From Nitrospira sp. (GTDB lineage Bacteria; Nitrospirota; Nitrospiria; Nitrospirales; Nitrospiraceae): DNA of 64,000 nucleotides. The translations under genes and the position numbers were made by a program. The stretch is from positions 1,891,053-1,955,052 of the forward strand of contig CP092079.1 of assembly GCA_022226955.1 (NCBI GenBank), given 5' to 3'. Positions 9,169-17,395 of this stretch are shown in pieces; within the stretch, counting starts at the first letter, position 1, and each line of letters opens with the position of its first letter. The notes beneath the pieces are model-generated. The model searched no databases, was not told the DNA's origin, and worked only from the letters and a program-made list of their open reading frames with translations.

Positions 9169-10350
9169 TCACGAAGGGCCCTGCATCGAGCAGACGCTCT
9201 CTGTAATCAAGCCTCCCGCCACACGATGGCCATCCGCGTTCCAGTGGCCATCTCCCATCGTGGCGTTGGCGAATCCGTGCAGAAACGTCTGGCGGGCCGA
9301 CGCATAAGCCGCCATGGGTTCGGCAAGACCCGTCCACTGCGCCCGCTTCCGTTCGGCCCACGACGCGAGGCGCCGATCTGGATAGAGCAGGTCCGGAACC
9401 CCTAGAGCTTCGGCATACTGCCTGCGCTGTCGGGGGTCGGGGTGGACTTGCATGGGATTGGAGAGCGTCACCAGCAGAAATTGAGCGCCATGGAGATCGG
9501 CGTCTTTCCGGATCTCGTCCAATAACGCCTCTGTGACCCGCCAGGCATCCTTCCATGCGTCCTCTCGAGGCTCCTGGTAAACGAAGGATTCCAGCGGCAT
9601 CTGAGTCGCGGCCGTTTCCAATGGACGGTCCGCTCGAACGGCACGCTCTCGCACAAAACCCGAGAGCCGATATTTAGCTTCTCTCACGACCTGTAGCACC
9701 CGTGAAAACTCGAATAGCTTTGACGTCAGCGGGATCGATTGCATTCGGTAGGTCAGTGTCTGCCGAAATCTCGTATCGGCCGACAACGCTCCGTCCTGGA
9801 TGGCGAAATACGGCCGCATCTGGTCCCCCGACAGCGCGAGAGAGTTGTCCCGTATGTCGTTGCCCGTGAAGAATGCCAGCACGATGAGATCCGGCGCGTA
9901 GTCCCACACTTTGTACTGAAGCAGCAGCCGCTCCTGCGCAGTGCCGTAACCGGACACGCCGAAGTTCAGGACTTCGATCTTCCGAGGCTTGAGGGCCACG
10001 CACTCTCCGAGCTTCTCCTCGGCAATTGCCCAGTAGGTCTGCGAGATCGGGACCTGCAGCGCTTCTGTATACGAGTCACCGATGACGGCAACTCGAAACG
10101 TCCCAGAAGGTTTCTCTTTCGTATGTTCATGATCGCGAAACCCTGCGCTGCTGATTTGAATGTAGGCGCGGCCTTCTTTTTCCCACCATCCCTCGGCGTA
10201 TGGCTTGTGGGCATAGCCGACGATGGGATCGGGGATATAGAAGTAGGGATAGGAAATACCTGCCACTCTCAGCCCTACCTCTAGGATGATGAATCCAATG
10301 AGTCCCCCGCTAAGAATCAACCCAAGATTGACCACCCAACGTCGGTTCAT
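9169..10350 (-). CDS. Membrane-anchored SGNH/GDSL hydrolase family protein
   Basis: The ATG at 10350 gives a 393-residue protein that begins with a signal anchor (LGLILSGGLIGFIILEVGL); an ATG 51 bases upstream only adds a polar tail. The SGNH blocks are present: VIGDSYTEAL (nucleophile Ser, ~residue 90), FGVSGYGTAQE (Gly block), FTGNDIRDN (Asn block, ~162) and DGHWNADGH (Asp/His block, ~373). The catalytic domain should face the periplasm. Proteins like this in glycan loci add or remove O-acetyl or other ester groups. The gene is followed 43 bases later by the methyltransferase gene. Confidence 0.82.
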   Translation of the reverse strand: MNRRWVVNLGLILSGGLIGFIILEVGLRVAGISYPYFYIPDPIVGYAHKPYAEGWWEKEGRAYIQISSAGFRDHEHTKEKPSGTFRVAVIGDSYTEALQVPISQTYWAIAEEKLGECVALKPRKIEVLNFGVSGYGTAQERLLLQYKVWDYAPDLIVLAFFTGNDIRDNSLALSGDQMRPYFAIQDGALSADTRFRQTLTYRMQSIPLTSKLFEFSRVLQVVREAKYRLSGFVRERAVRADRPLETAATQMPLESFVYQEPREDAWKDAWRVTEALLDEIRKDADLHGAQFLLVTLSNPMQVHPDPRQRRQYAEALGVPDLLYPDRRLASWAERKRAQWTGLAEPMAAYASARQTFLHGFANATMGDGHWNADGHRVAGGLITESVCSMQGPS

Positions 10351-10534
10351 GACCTGCCTGGCAAGAAGAGAACATGTTCTTGTTTTTGGACCGAGCGGCA
10401 ACAGGGAAAGTGTAAGTTAGGCCTGCTCCGTTCTCAAGTACCACTCTGCTAGGGCACGCCCCTACGAAAGGATAAAGGACTCGCCGTCGCAATGCAGAAT
10501 CACACTTGCGGTCAACAGGACTATACGACCGTCC

Positions 10535-11560
10535 TTAGTCCGTCGCGGAGTCGCCGCCGCGTTGTGTTGGAGAATTGTCGGGGGAACCAGTCACTCTGCC
10601 CAGCATGGCTAGGCACGCCAGCCCAATCCCGATCCAGACCAGCTCGCGAAAGCGCCGCAGGAGCGCAAAGGTAATCCCCGCCACATCCGAATAGCCGAAG
10701 GCTTGGAGCAACAGCAGATTGCCGCCGTCTTGCGCGCCCAGGCTACCGGGAATGAAGAACGTCCCGCCTTTGATAAACACGGAGAGCGCCCCGATGGAGA
10801 TCGCCGACCATAGATTGGCCGGGCCGCCGAGATAGTAAATGATGACGAACACTTCCAGCGCCTCGGCCAGCCATCCCAGAAAATACAGACCGGTCGATGC
10901 ATAGAAGGTTGCCCGATGCCGGGTATAGAAATTCAGGATCGTCCGATCCAACTCACGCAACGTCTCCTCTCGCGCTTCGAGAAACCCGATTCGGAAACCG
11001 AGCGCTCGCACAGCTTCCAAGATCCAGGTAAAGAGGCCGCGTCGTTGCACAAACACAAACGCCATCGTCCCGAACGCCAATAGGCCGACGCTCAACAGCC
11101 CCGCCGCCACCACGCGCCCCGACGAACTCTGCGCACCCAATATCCAGAAACCCAGCGCGATCCCCAACAAAATGAACAGCACTTGCGCAATCGTCATGGT
11201 CGTCTTGGCAATGACGACGGAGGCCAGTCCCTCCACCATCGGCACACCGGACTTTTGCAGCAAATAGGCTTTGAGCGGCTCGCCGCCGACATAGGCTGTC
11301 GGCGTGGTCATATTCACCACTTCGCCAGCGGTACGTACGGCAAAGACCCGCAGGAACGAGACCCGCTGCCCAGCTGGGCCGAGCGTAATCTTCCAGCCAT
11401 AGGCTTCAACGGCGTACATGAGCAAGGAAGGGAGCAGAATCACGCACAACGCCACGGGGCCGAGCCTGGTTGCCGCCTCGTAGATATTTCCGAGACCGAT
11501 GTGCCAGACGATGAGACTGAGCGTGAGGCAGCCGACGAAAAGTAGAAAGAGCCTAAGCAC
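10535..11560 (-). CDS. UPF0104 / lysylphosphatidylglycerol-synthase-type membrane protein (flippase-like)
   Basis: The 341-residue protein has about eight membrane helices. The conserved region VNMTTPTAYVGGEPLKAYLL (~85-105) is typical of the UPF0104/AglD/MprF N-terminal family (PF03706). Members are linked to flipping or modification of lipids and polyprenyl-linked sugars. It overlaps the CDP-alcohol phosphotransferase gene by eight bases, which suggests it handles the lipid made by that enzyme. The 184 bases between this gene and the SGNH gene hold no gene that I can support. Confidence 0.8.
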   Translation of the reverse strand: MLRLFLLFVGCLTLSLIVWHIGLGNIYEAATRLGPVALCVILLPSLLMYAVEAYGWKITLGPAGQRVSFLRVFAVRTAGEVVNMTTPTAYVGGEPLKAYLLQKSGVPMVEGLASVVIAKTTMTIAQVLFILLGIALGFWILGAQSSSGRVVAAGLLSVGLLAFGTMAFVFVQRRGLFTWILEAVRALGFRIGFLEAREETLRELDRTILNFYTRHRATFYASTGLYFLGWLAEALEVFVIIYYLGGPANLWSAISIGALSVFIKGGTFFIPGSLGAQDGGNLLLLQAFGYSDVAGITFALLRRFRELVWIGIGLACLAMLGRVTGSPDNSPTQRGGDSATD

Positions 11561-12974
11561 GAGAAATCGCTGACGGACGAGTCACCCATACCATCAAGAT
11601 CGCAAACACCAGCGAGCCGGCTGACGCCATCCAGAGAAACCAGTCCAGCTTGCCCACGACCGCCGCAATCAGCACGATGACGGAGAAGTCTCGGCTAGCC
11701 ACATTTTTCAGCATGAATTCAGACCAGGCCGCGTGAACCGAGGTCCTCCACCGGCTCGCCGATTTGATCTTCTGCGCCCGGGTGACCAGGGCGAATGACA
11801 ACGCGTTGCCAAGCACGGCCATCGCGCCCAGCACAAGAAACGTCTCCGCATCGTCCGGCCCGGCCTGCCGATACAGCCCGACGGCAATCCCTGCGAAGAT
11901 GGCCATATGCACCACGTTATCCATCGCGATGTCGAGCCAGGCGCCGAACGGAGATTCGGTGAAGGTGAGACGGGCGACTTCGCCATCGCAACAGTCGATC
12001 ACCGCGGCGCACTGAAACAACAATGCCGCCACAACGGCAGACTGATAGGTTCCAACGCCAAACCCCACGGCAGCCAAAAGCCCCACGAATGTCGCCACCA
12101 TGGTAATGACGTTAGGCGAGGCGCCGACGGCCAGGAAGATCTTGGTCAGCCAGCGAGAGACTTTGCGATTGAAGTAGCGATCGACGAATCCTTCGAACTC
12201 GCCCTTGAGCGACGAGAAGAGTTTTCGTTCCGCGACAAGGACATCGGCCTGAGTCCGCACATCCTGATACCACTGGGAGGGATGCCCGTCTGTCCGCATG
12301 ACCCGCACCCGTCCGTCAATCGCCGCCCGCTCGACCCATCGGCGAATCGGCACGGCACCGGAAGGAACGTGAATGTCCTGCGCCGCCGCCATGAGGCCCG
12401 CCGGCAACACTAACAAATCCGTCGCCACCAGCGTCGCCTCGTCGGCCCGGGGCGCTCCGAGCGCCACCAACCGCTCAGCCTGCACTTTCACCGAAACCCG
12501 CCGATCGCCCAGCCCGCGCTGCACCGCTGGTTGCGCCACGAGAATGGCTTGGCCTTCCTGCACTTTCCGGCGCAGGCTTTCGATCAGGCCACGAGAGAAA
12601 ACCCCTCGCACACTCGCAATCAGGCAAAATCCTGGTACTTCCGCCGCCATTGCTTCCCAGGTGCGCGGATCGTCGAGCGGAAACTCCCGGATCGGCATCC
12701 ACCGGACCGGGATCGTGACGCGCGGGCCACGGCCTAGCGCCTGTTTAAGCTGATCTTCTTCAGGACCGGCTAATACGATCAACTGCCGGATCCCGGCGCG
12801 TTGCAGCGTCAGGACGGCACGCTGAAACAGCCCGATTCCCACTACCTGGGTCAATGGGCCGGCGCTGCCCGGCACCCGATCAAGGGATTCGCCAAACACA
12901 CTGACCGACGGCAGCAGAATGGCTGTCGCCAGGCCCTGCACATCCGCGTGATGCTGGAGGAGGCTTTCACTCAT
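11553..12974 (-). CDS. CDP-alcohol phosphotransferase with N-terminal nucleotidyltransferase-like domain
   Basis: The 473-residue protein has two parts. Residues ~15-230 resemble a nucleotidyltransferase fold (FQRAVLTLQRAGIRQLIVL) but lack the usual LAAGxGxR signature, so this half may be inactive. Residues ~290-470 are a polytopic CDP-alcohol phosphotransferase with the full signature, D-x2-DG-x2-AR-x8-G-x3-D-x3-D (DCCDGEVARL ... GAWLDIAMDN). Such enzymes displace CMP from a CDP-alcohol, or a CMP-phosphonate, onto a lipid or polyol. The architecture recalls the inositol-phosphate cytidylyltransferase/DIPP synthase fusions. With a separate nucleotidyltransferase and AEP-type genes downstream of the promoter, a phosphonolipid product is plausible but unproven. 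Confidence 0.85.
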   Translation of the reverse strand: MSESLLQHHADVQGLATAILLPSVSVFGESLDRVPGSAGPLTQVVGIGLFQRAVLTLQRAGIRQLIVLAGPEEDQLKQALGRGPRVTIPVRWMPIREFPLDDPRTWEAMAAEVPGFCLIASVRGVFSRGLIESLRRKVQEGQAILVAQPAVQRGLGDRRVSVKVQAERLVALGAPRADEATLVATDLLVLPAGLMAAAQDIHVPSGAVPIRRWVERAAIDGRVRVMRTDGHPSQWYQDVRTQADVLVAERKLFSSLKGEFEGFVDRYFNRKVSRWLTKIFLAVGASPNVITMVATFVGLLAAVGFGVGTYQSAVVAALLFQCAAVIDCCDGEVARLTFTESPFGAWLDIAMDNVVHMAIFAGIAVGLYRQAGPDDAETFLVLGAMAVLGNALSFALVTRAQKIKSASRWRTSVHAAWSEFMLKNVASRDFSVIVLIAAVVGKLDWFLWMASAGSLVFAILMVWVTRPSAISRA

Positions 12975-13032
12975 GGGGCCACTCGCTGCTCGTGATTCGT
13001 CTTGCGCACAACCGACGGACCATAAGAACCGA

Positions 13033-13752
13033 TTAGAGTCTTGGCAAAATCTCTCGCTCGGCCTTCGTCACGTCTTCCGGGAAATCGATCTCGGTCCAGG
13101 GCAACCCGCCGATCTTTTCATGGCCGACCTTTACGTCACGGAAGAAATCGATCAGGGCGTCTTCATACTCCATCTGCCAGGCTTCCCGATCCACAAACTT
13201 TCTGAGCGACGCGACCATATGCGGCGAATCGGCATGCCGCACCCTGAGAAATCCCACACCTTCCCCGGCATACTCATAGCGCGCCGGCATCGTTTTCGTC
13301 AGTGCGATCACTCGGCCGCCCTCGACCACGACCATGCATTCTTCACCGGTCTGCTTCACGGAGTCGTCCATCAGCAACGCATTCTCGAAGGACGACTGCA
13401 CCAGCCGCTGTAGGATTTCACGGTGAAACAACACATCCGCATCCATCACAATCGTATCGTCGGTGAACGCGGTCCGGGCAATCCACAAGGACGAGATACT
13501 CCCGCGATGAAACTGCTCGTTCACCAGAAAATTGACTCGAACCCCGCAGGAGTCTGATTCGACCGCGGCGCGAATCATCTCCTGCTTGTACCCCACCACG
13601 ATGTCGGCCTGGCGAATCCCCACGCTCGCCAGCAACGTCAAATACCGATGCAGCAGCGTCTGTCCACCGATCTTGATGAGACACTTCGGATGATGTTGCG
13701 TGACGGGCCACAGCCGCTTGCCGACTCCTGCGGCGAGAATGATCGCCTTCAT
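13033..13752 (-). CDS. Sugar/phosphonate nucleotidyltransferase, PntC/LicC-like
   Basis: The 239-residue GT-A fold protein has the nucleotide loop ILAAGVGKRLWPVTQHHPK, then CLIKIGGQTLLHRYLTLL, and a metal-binding Asp in VMDADVLF (~101-108). The short length and PKCLIKIGG pattern resemble the CTP-dependent cytidylyltransferases for phosphocholine (LicC) and 2-aminoethylphosphonate (PntC). Its four-base overlap with the AEP-type transaminase gene supports the second role: activating 2-aminoethylphosphonate to CMP-AEP for the phosphotransferase encoded next. Sugar-1-phosphate nucleotidylyltransferase is the alternative. Confidence 0.8.
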   Translation of the reverse strand: MKAIILAAGVGKRLWPVTQHHPKCLIKIGGQTLLHRYLTLLASVGIRQADIVVGYKQEMIRAAVESDSCGVRVNFLVNEQFHRGSISSLWIARTAFTDDTIVMDADVLFHREILQRLVQSSFENALLMDDSVKQTGEECMVVVEGGRVIALTKTMPARYEYAGEGVGFLRVRHADSPHMVASLRKFVDREAWQMEYEDALIDFFRDVKVGHEKIGGLPWTEIDFPEDVTKAEREILPRL

Positions 13753-14855
13753 GCCGGCTTACAGGCCTGCTCGAACGCGTCGAGAAATCCGGTCAACTGC
13801 GCCTCGGTCAAGGCTCCCATATTGGCCACGCGGAAAATCTTGCTTTCCAGCTGGCCCTGTCCCGCGTAAATGACATAGCCCTGCTTTTTGAGGCGATCGT
13901 GCAACTGGTCGTAGGTCACTCCGTCAGGAAGCGAATAGGCGGTAATCGTGTTCGACTGGCGCTCCGCGGTCAGCAACGGCTTGATTCCGAGTTTCGCCAT
14001 GCGCGCGCGAATCAGCGTCGAAGCCTTTTTATAGCGCTGAATGCGGTTGGCCACGCCTTCTTCCAGCAATTCGCTCAGCGCTTCGTCAAACCCATAAAAC
14101 GCCTGCACCGCCGGGGTGAACGGAATCGTGCCGCGGCCGTGATCGTCCACATAGTGCGTCAGATGGAGATACCACGACCGCTTGGGATATTGGCGCATCC
14201 GCTCCAGGAACCCTTTGCGCACCAGCACGAACGAGACGCCGGGAAATCCCTGAATGCATTTGCCAGCCGTGCCCGCCGCCATATAAATATGCGACCCGGC
14301 GACATCGATCGTCTCCCCACCCAGCCCACTGACCGAGTCGAGAATGAACGCGCGGTTCTGGCTATCGACCACTTCCGCGATCTCTTTTACTGGATTGATC
14401 AGGCCCGTGGTGGTTTCGTGATGGACCATCGCCACCGCATGCACTTCTTGATGCTGCCGAAGCGCCAACCGGAGACGCTCGGGATCCGGCCTGGCGGTCC
14501 ACTCGTACTTCAGCTCGGACACGCCCAACCGGTGCAACCCCACCATCTGGGACAAGCGCTCGCCATACACGCCGTTGTTCAGCACCAGCACCCGCTTCCC
14601 GTGCGGGACGGCGGACATCAACGCCGACTCGACGGCGGCGGTGCCGGACCCCGTAATGAGCACGGCGGCATAGTCGGCCTCCGCGCCCGGCACAAAGGCC
14701 TTCAGCAGCTTGTCTTGGATCCGAAGCTGCAACTCGGTGAACTCCGATTCCCGATGGCAGATATCCGGCTGCAATAATGCCTGCCGCACCCGCTCGGATA
14801 CATTGACAGGGCCTGGATTCAATAAGATCACGTCTTCCCCTTCCCTATCCTTCAA
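13749..14855 (-). CDS. 2-aminoethylphosphonate--pyruvate transaminase-like aminotransferase
   Basis: This 368-residue class V PLP aminotransferase begins with LLNPGPVNVSERVRQAL, the family-typical N-terminus of AEP transaminases, and has ITGSGTAAVESALMSAVPHG in the cofactor-binding region. The catalytic Lys lies in GTAGKCIQGFPGVSFVL (~residue 200), which parallels the NKCIQG motif of PhnW/AEPT. The enzyme interconverts phosphonoacetaldehyde and 2-aminoethylphosphonate. Next to a phosphonopyruvate decarboxylase the biosynthetic direction is likely. It overlaps the decarboxylase beta gene by eleven bases and the nucleotidyltransferase gene by four. Confidence 0.85.
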   Translation of the reverse strand: MKDREGEDVILLNPGPVNVSERVRQALLQPDICHRESEFTELQLRIQDKLLKAFVPGAEADYAAVLITGSGTAAVESALMSAVPHGKRVLVLNNGVYGERLSQMVGLHRLGVSELKYEWTARPDPERLRLALRQHQEVHAVAMVHHETTTGLINPVKEIAEVVDSQNRAFILDSVSGLGGETIDVAGSHIYMAAGTAGKCIQGFPGVSFVLVRKGFLERMRQYPKRSWYLHLTHYVDDHGRGTIPFTPAVQAFYGFDEALSELLEEGVANRIQRYKKASTLIRARMAKLGIKPLLTAERQSNTITAYSLPDGVTYDQLHDRLKKQGYVIYAGQGQLESKIFRVANMGALTEAQLTGFLDAFEQACKPA

Positions 14856-15426
14856 TCGCCTTCATAAACCGTTTCGTAATGTCCGGCGGCTCATGGAGCA
14901 CCCGCCCGGCGTCTTCGGCGAACTCATTGACCTTGATCAACAGCATGCTCGGCCCGTCTTTCTTCAGCATGTCTTTAAACTCGTAGACGAGATCCTCGCG
15001 ATCGAGCACGCGCTCCACATTCACATAGCCGGCCGCTTTGGCGACTTTCTCCAGCGGCACCACGTTGGAAATCGTCGGCTGGTTGCCGGTGGTGCCGTAC
15101 ACTTCGTTATCGAACACCACATGAATGAAATTCTTCGGCTTCAACGCGCCGACCGTCGCCAGCGTGCCCATGCCCATCAGCACATTGCCGTCGCCGTCGA
15201 AGGTGATGACCTGCTTATTGGGCTTGGCCAGGGCCACACCCAGCGCGATAGCCGGAGCATTTCCCATGGAACCGATCATGTAAAAATGGGTGGGCCGGTC
15301 GGCGATCTTGTGCGCTTCGCGCGACGGAAACCCGTTGCAGATGATCACCGGCTGATCCGTCAGCAACTCCAGGAGCGCGGCCAATGCCTGCGCTCGGCTG
15401 ATCAGTGTTCCTTCTTCAGGCCTCAT
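14845..15426 (-). CDS. Phosphonopyruvate decarboxylase, beta (PP-domain) subunit
   Basis: Starting at the ATG at 15426, the protein has 193 residues and overlaps the alpha gene by ATGA. Longer in-frame starts fall inside the alpha gene. It contains the thiamine diphosphate PP-domain signature: IGSMGNAPAIALGVALA, then FDGDGNVLMGMGTLATVG and, after a gap, HVVFDNEVYGTTGNQPT (GDG...N). The pattern is that of the C-terminal half of phosphonopyruvate decarboxylase. It binds TPP-Mg together with the alpha subunit to turn phosphonopyruvate into phosphonoacetaldehyde. Sulfopyruvate decarboxylase (ComE) is a close relative and the main alternative. Confidence 0.82.
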   Translation of the reverse strand: MRPEEGTLISRAQALAALLELLTDQPVIICNGFPSREAHKIADRPTHFYMIGSMGNAPAIALGVALAKPNKQVITFDGDGNVLMGMGTLATVGALKPKNFIHVVFDNEVYGTTGNQPTISNVVPLEKVAKAAGYVNVERVLDREDLVYEFKDMLKKDGPSMLLIKVNEFAEDAGRVLHEPPDITKRFMKAIEG

Positions 15427-15920
15427 GGATGCAACCCTTTCACGACACCCTTGGTAATGACCAGCGCCACGGGAATGCGCTGCTTCATAAAGGTCTCGGC
15501 GACCCACTTAAAATCTTCGACGGCGGTTTTCTCCGTCAGAGTCCGGTGCGGAATCTTCATCGTATCGAGAAATTGCGGCATGACGTCGCCCATCACCAGA
15601 TGCTCCGGCGCGTCCTTACCCCCTTGGCCTCGCCAGGAGACGATCAGAATGCAGGGCTGCCGGTAGATCATATTCAACGAGATCAGCGTATTGAGCGAGG
15701 TGCCGAGCCCGGAGTTCTGCATCAAGACGGCAGGAACTTTCCCCGCCATATAGGCGCCGGCGGCCATCCCCACCGCTTCGTCTTCCCGCACGGCCGGCGT
15801 ATAGAGCCGCCGCACCATCAGTTCTGCAATAATGCCGCCCAGAATCGAATCGGGAACTCCGGTAAAGAAGTCGACCCCCATATCCTGAAGCGCCTGAACG
15901 AATGCATCGCTTTCAATCAT
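15423..15920 (-). CDS. Phosphonopyruvate decarboxylase, alpha (Pyr-domain) subunit
   Basis: The ATG at 15920 gives a 165-residue TPP-enzyme Pyr domain. It has DMGVDFFTGVPDSILGGI, the cofactor-activating Glu in REDEAVGMAAGAYMAG, LMQNSGLGTSLNTLISLNMI and SWRGQGGKDAPEHLVMG. The WRG...D-x-P-x-H...G pattern is the one I associate with phosphonopyruvate decarboxylase rather than ComD sulfopyruvate decarboxylase. Single-chain Ppd enzymes are about 380 residues, so here the enzyme is split in two. The gene is first in the cluster, about 70 bases after a strong promoter. Longer in-frame starts (to 16289) read through the promoter and are rejected. Confidence 0.82.
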   Translation of the reverse strand: MIESDAFVQALQDMGVDFFTGVPDSILGGIIAELMVRRLYTPAVREDEAVGMAAGAYMAGKVPAVLMQNSGLGTSLNTLISLNMIYRQPCILIVSWRGQGGKDAPEHLVMGDVMPQFLDTMKIPHRTLTEKTAVEDFKWVAETFMKQRIPVALVITKGVVKGLHP

Positions 15921-15992
15921 CTCGCTCCCGATCGTTGTTCGATGTCGATATGCGGAACTGGCCGCCACACAGCCCGACCCAAAAGTCCGCGC

Positions 15993-16022
15993 ATTATAAG
16001 ACAGGGCTGCACGCATTCTCAA
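15993..16022 (-). promoter_or_regulatory. Sigma70-type promoter of the phosphonate/glycan cluster
   Basis: On the minus strand TTGAGA (16017-16022) and a perfect TATAAT (15993-15998) are separated by 18 bases. Transcription would begin near 15986, giving a leader of about 65 bases before the decarboxylase alpha start. No other convincing promoter was seen among the closely packed genes down to the left edge, so this one may drive the whole cluster. Confidence 0.6.
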
Positions 16023-16109
16023 CAAACCGTCCGGTTGCGCCGGTCTCGGCACCGTGGTAGCGTGGGGTGCGGACGTCGAGAGATTGCTTTTGGGATACGG
16101 CGCGCGATC

Positions 16110-16634
16110 ATGACGAACCAGCTGCTCCGCCACCTCCTCCTCGGACTTGTCTGTGCGTCCAGCGCGCTCCATGCGTGGCCGGTCTCCGCGGTCCCGATGA
16201 TCAACGACCCGAAGGGGTTTCAAAATATTGAGTGGGGCGCCGCGCTGGCCGGACGCGACGATGTCGCGCCGGCGAGAACCGGCTCCCATATCTCCGAATA
16301 TCGTTCGATGGCCGGCCCGGCAATCTTCGCCGGAGCGGAGATGACCAGCATTCTCCTGCTCTCAGTCGACGACCAATTCGCCCGCGTGACCATTCGCTAT
16401 CAGGGCGAGCAGACCCACGCGCAAGTCATGAAGTTTCTCGAAACGCAATTCGGGCCGTTGGAGCGCATCCCCGGGCAGATGGCGCGGGGGCTGAATCAGC
16501 AATACAATTGGAGAGGGCCTGAAACAGAAATCAATGTCACCTATCAAGCGAACACGGAGCGCGGATTCATCTTCATCGACAGCCGCACCTTGGCGCCGCG
16601 TTTCAACGATCACATCACCGACTCGGCCGAATAA
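16110..16634 (+). CDS. Exported protein of unknown function (first of a tandem pair)
   Basis: The ATG at 16110 gives 174 residues with a signal peptide (LLLGLVCASSALHAWPVSA). The mature protein starts with VPMINDPKGFQNIEWG and contains VTIRYQGEQTHAQVMKFLE, FGPLERIPGQ and ERGFIFIDSR. The product of the next gene shares all of these, so the two are tandem duplicates. I do not recognise the family. The compact alpha/beta pattern suggests a small periplasmic protein. Longer frames upstream run into the opposite-strand decarboxylase gene and are not real. Confidence 0.75.
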   Translation: MTNQLLRHLLLGLVCASSALHAWPVSAVPMINDPKGFQNIEWGAALAGRDDVAPARTGSHISEYRSMAGPAIFAGAEMTSILLLSVDDQFARVTIRYQGEQTHAQVMKFLETQFGPLERIPGQMARGLNQQYNWRGPETEINVTYQANTERGFIFIDSRTLAPRFNDHITDSAE

Positions 16635-16650
16635 AGGAACCTGACTGACT

Positions 16651-17166
16651 ATGCGCCGCGTCCCATCGCGCCTGGCTACCATCCTCTTCGTCATTCTGCT
16701 TCAGACGGCGCTGGCGCTCGCCGTGCCCATCGTCAACGACCCGAACGGGTTCGAAGGTCTTCCCTGGGAGTCTACGATCGCGGAAGGCGACCGGTTCGCC
16801 AAAGTTGAAGAAGCCGGACCGCTGCTGTCCTATGAGCTCAAGAGCGGTCAGCCGACGCTCGGCACCATCCCGGTCGAAGTCTTGCGCTTCACCACATTCG
16901 AGGGCAAATTCGGCCGTGTGCTCATCCGCTATCGCGGCAAAGAGACACACGAGCAAATCCTGGCCTACCTGCAAGCCCAATATGGGCCGCTCGATCGCAC
17001 GCCGGGGCAGATTTCAGTCGGCCCTATCCGCGTCTATGCCTGGCATGGCTTCGACACGGAGATCACGCTCCGGTACGAATCGCGAATGGAACGCGGGATC
17101 ATCTTTTTCGAAAGCCGCATCCTGCGCGAAAAGCTTTCGGAAGGAAATTCCGGCACGGTGTTTTAG
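16651..17166 (+). CDS. Exported protein of unknown function (second of a tandem pair)
   Basis: This 171-residue protein has a signal peptide (LATILFVILLQTALALA) and then VPIVNDPNGFEGLPWES. It shares VLIRYRGKETHEQILAYL, YGPLDRTPGQ and ERGIIFFESR with the product of the preceding gene, 16 bases upstream. The NDPxGF start, the RY(R/Q)G(K/E)xTHxQ block and the ERGxIFxxSR end define the pair. The function is unknown. The following 229 bases up to the first PilZ gene hold no gene I can support. Confidence 0.75.
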   Translation: MRRVPSRLATILFVILLQTALALAVPIVNDPNGFEGLPWESTIAEGDRFAKVEEAGPLLSYELKSGQPTLGTIPVEVLRFTTFEGKFGRVLIRYRGKETHEQILAYLQAQYGPLDRTPGQISVGPIRVYAWHGFDTEITLRYESRMERGIIFFESRILREKLSEGNSGTVF

Positions 17167-17395
17167 CGCATTGCCTGCCAGCCTGCGCAAGGATTCGCCT
17201 AATCCCTGGTAATTCCATATTCTTTGCAACATACTGCCCTCTATTGCGTCGCACCCCTCCTGAACGGCGAAGCGCTCCCATCTTCCAGGGGAGGAATCCT
17301 GGTCTAACAGGGGATTTTCGGTGATAGCGCACTGGCGTACAGTACAACGGCGTACTAACCGATAAAGGCCCACATACCGGTTTCCGGAGGTGCTC

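Noticed and set aside
14845-15920. Sulfopyruvate decarboxylase (ComDE) for a sulfonate pathway
   Set aside because: The split resembles ComDE. The WRG...D-x-P-x-H...G pattern and the neighbouring AEP-type transaminase and CMP-activating gene fit phosphonopyruvate better. It is not fully excluded.
15405-16109. Long plus-strand frame ahead of the first exported-protein gene
   Set aside because: The extra N-terminus runs antisense through the decarboxylase alpha gene and its promoter. The signal peptide marks the real start at 16110.
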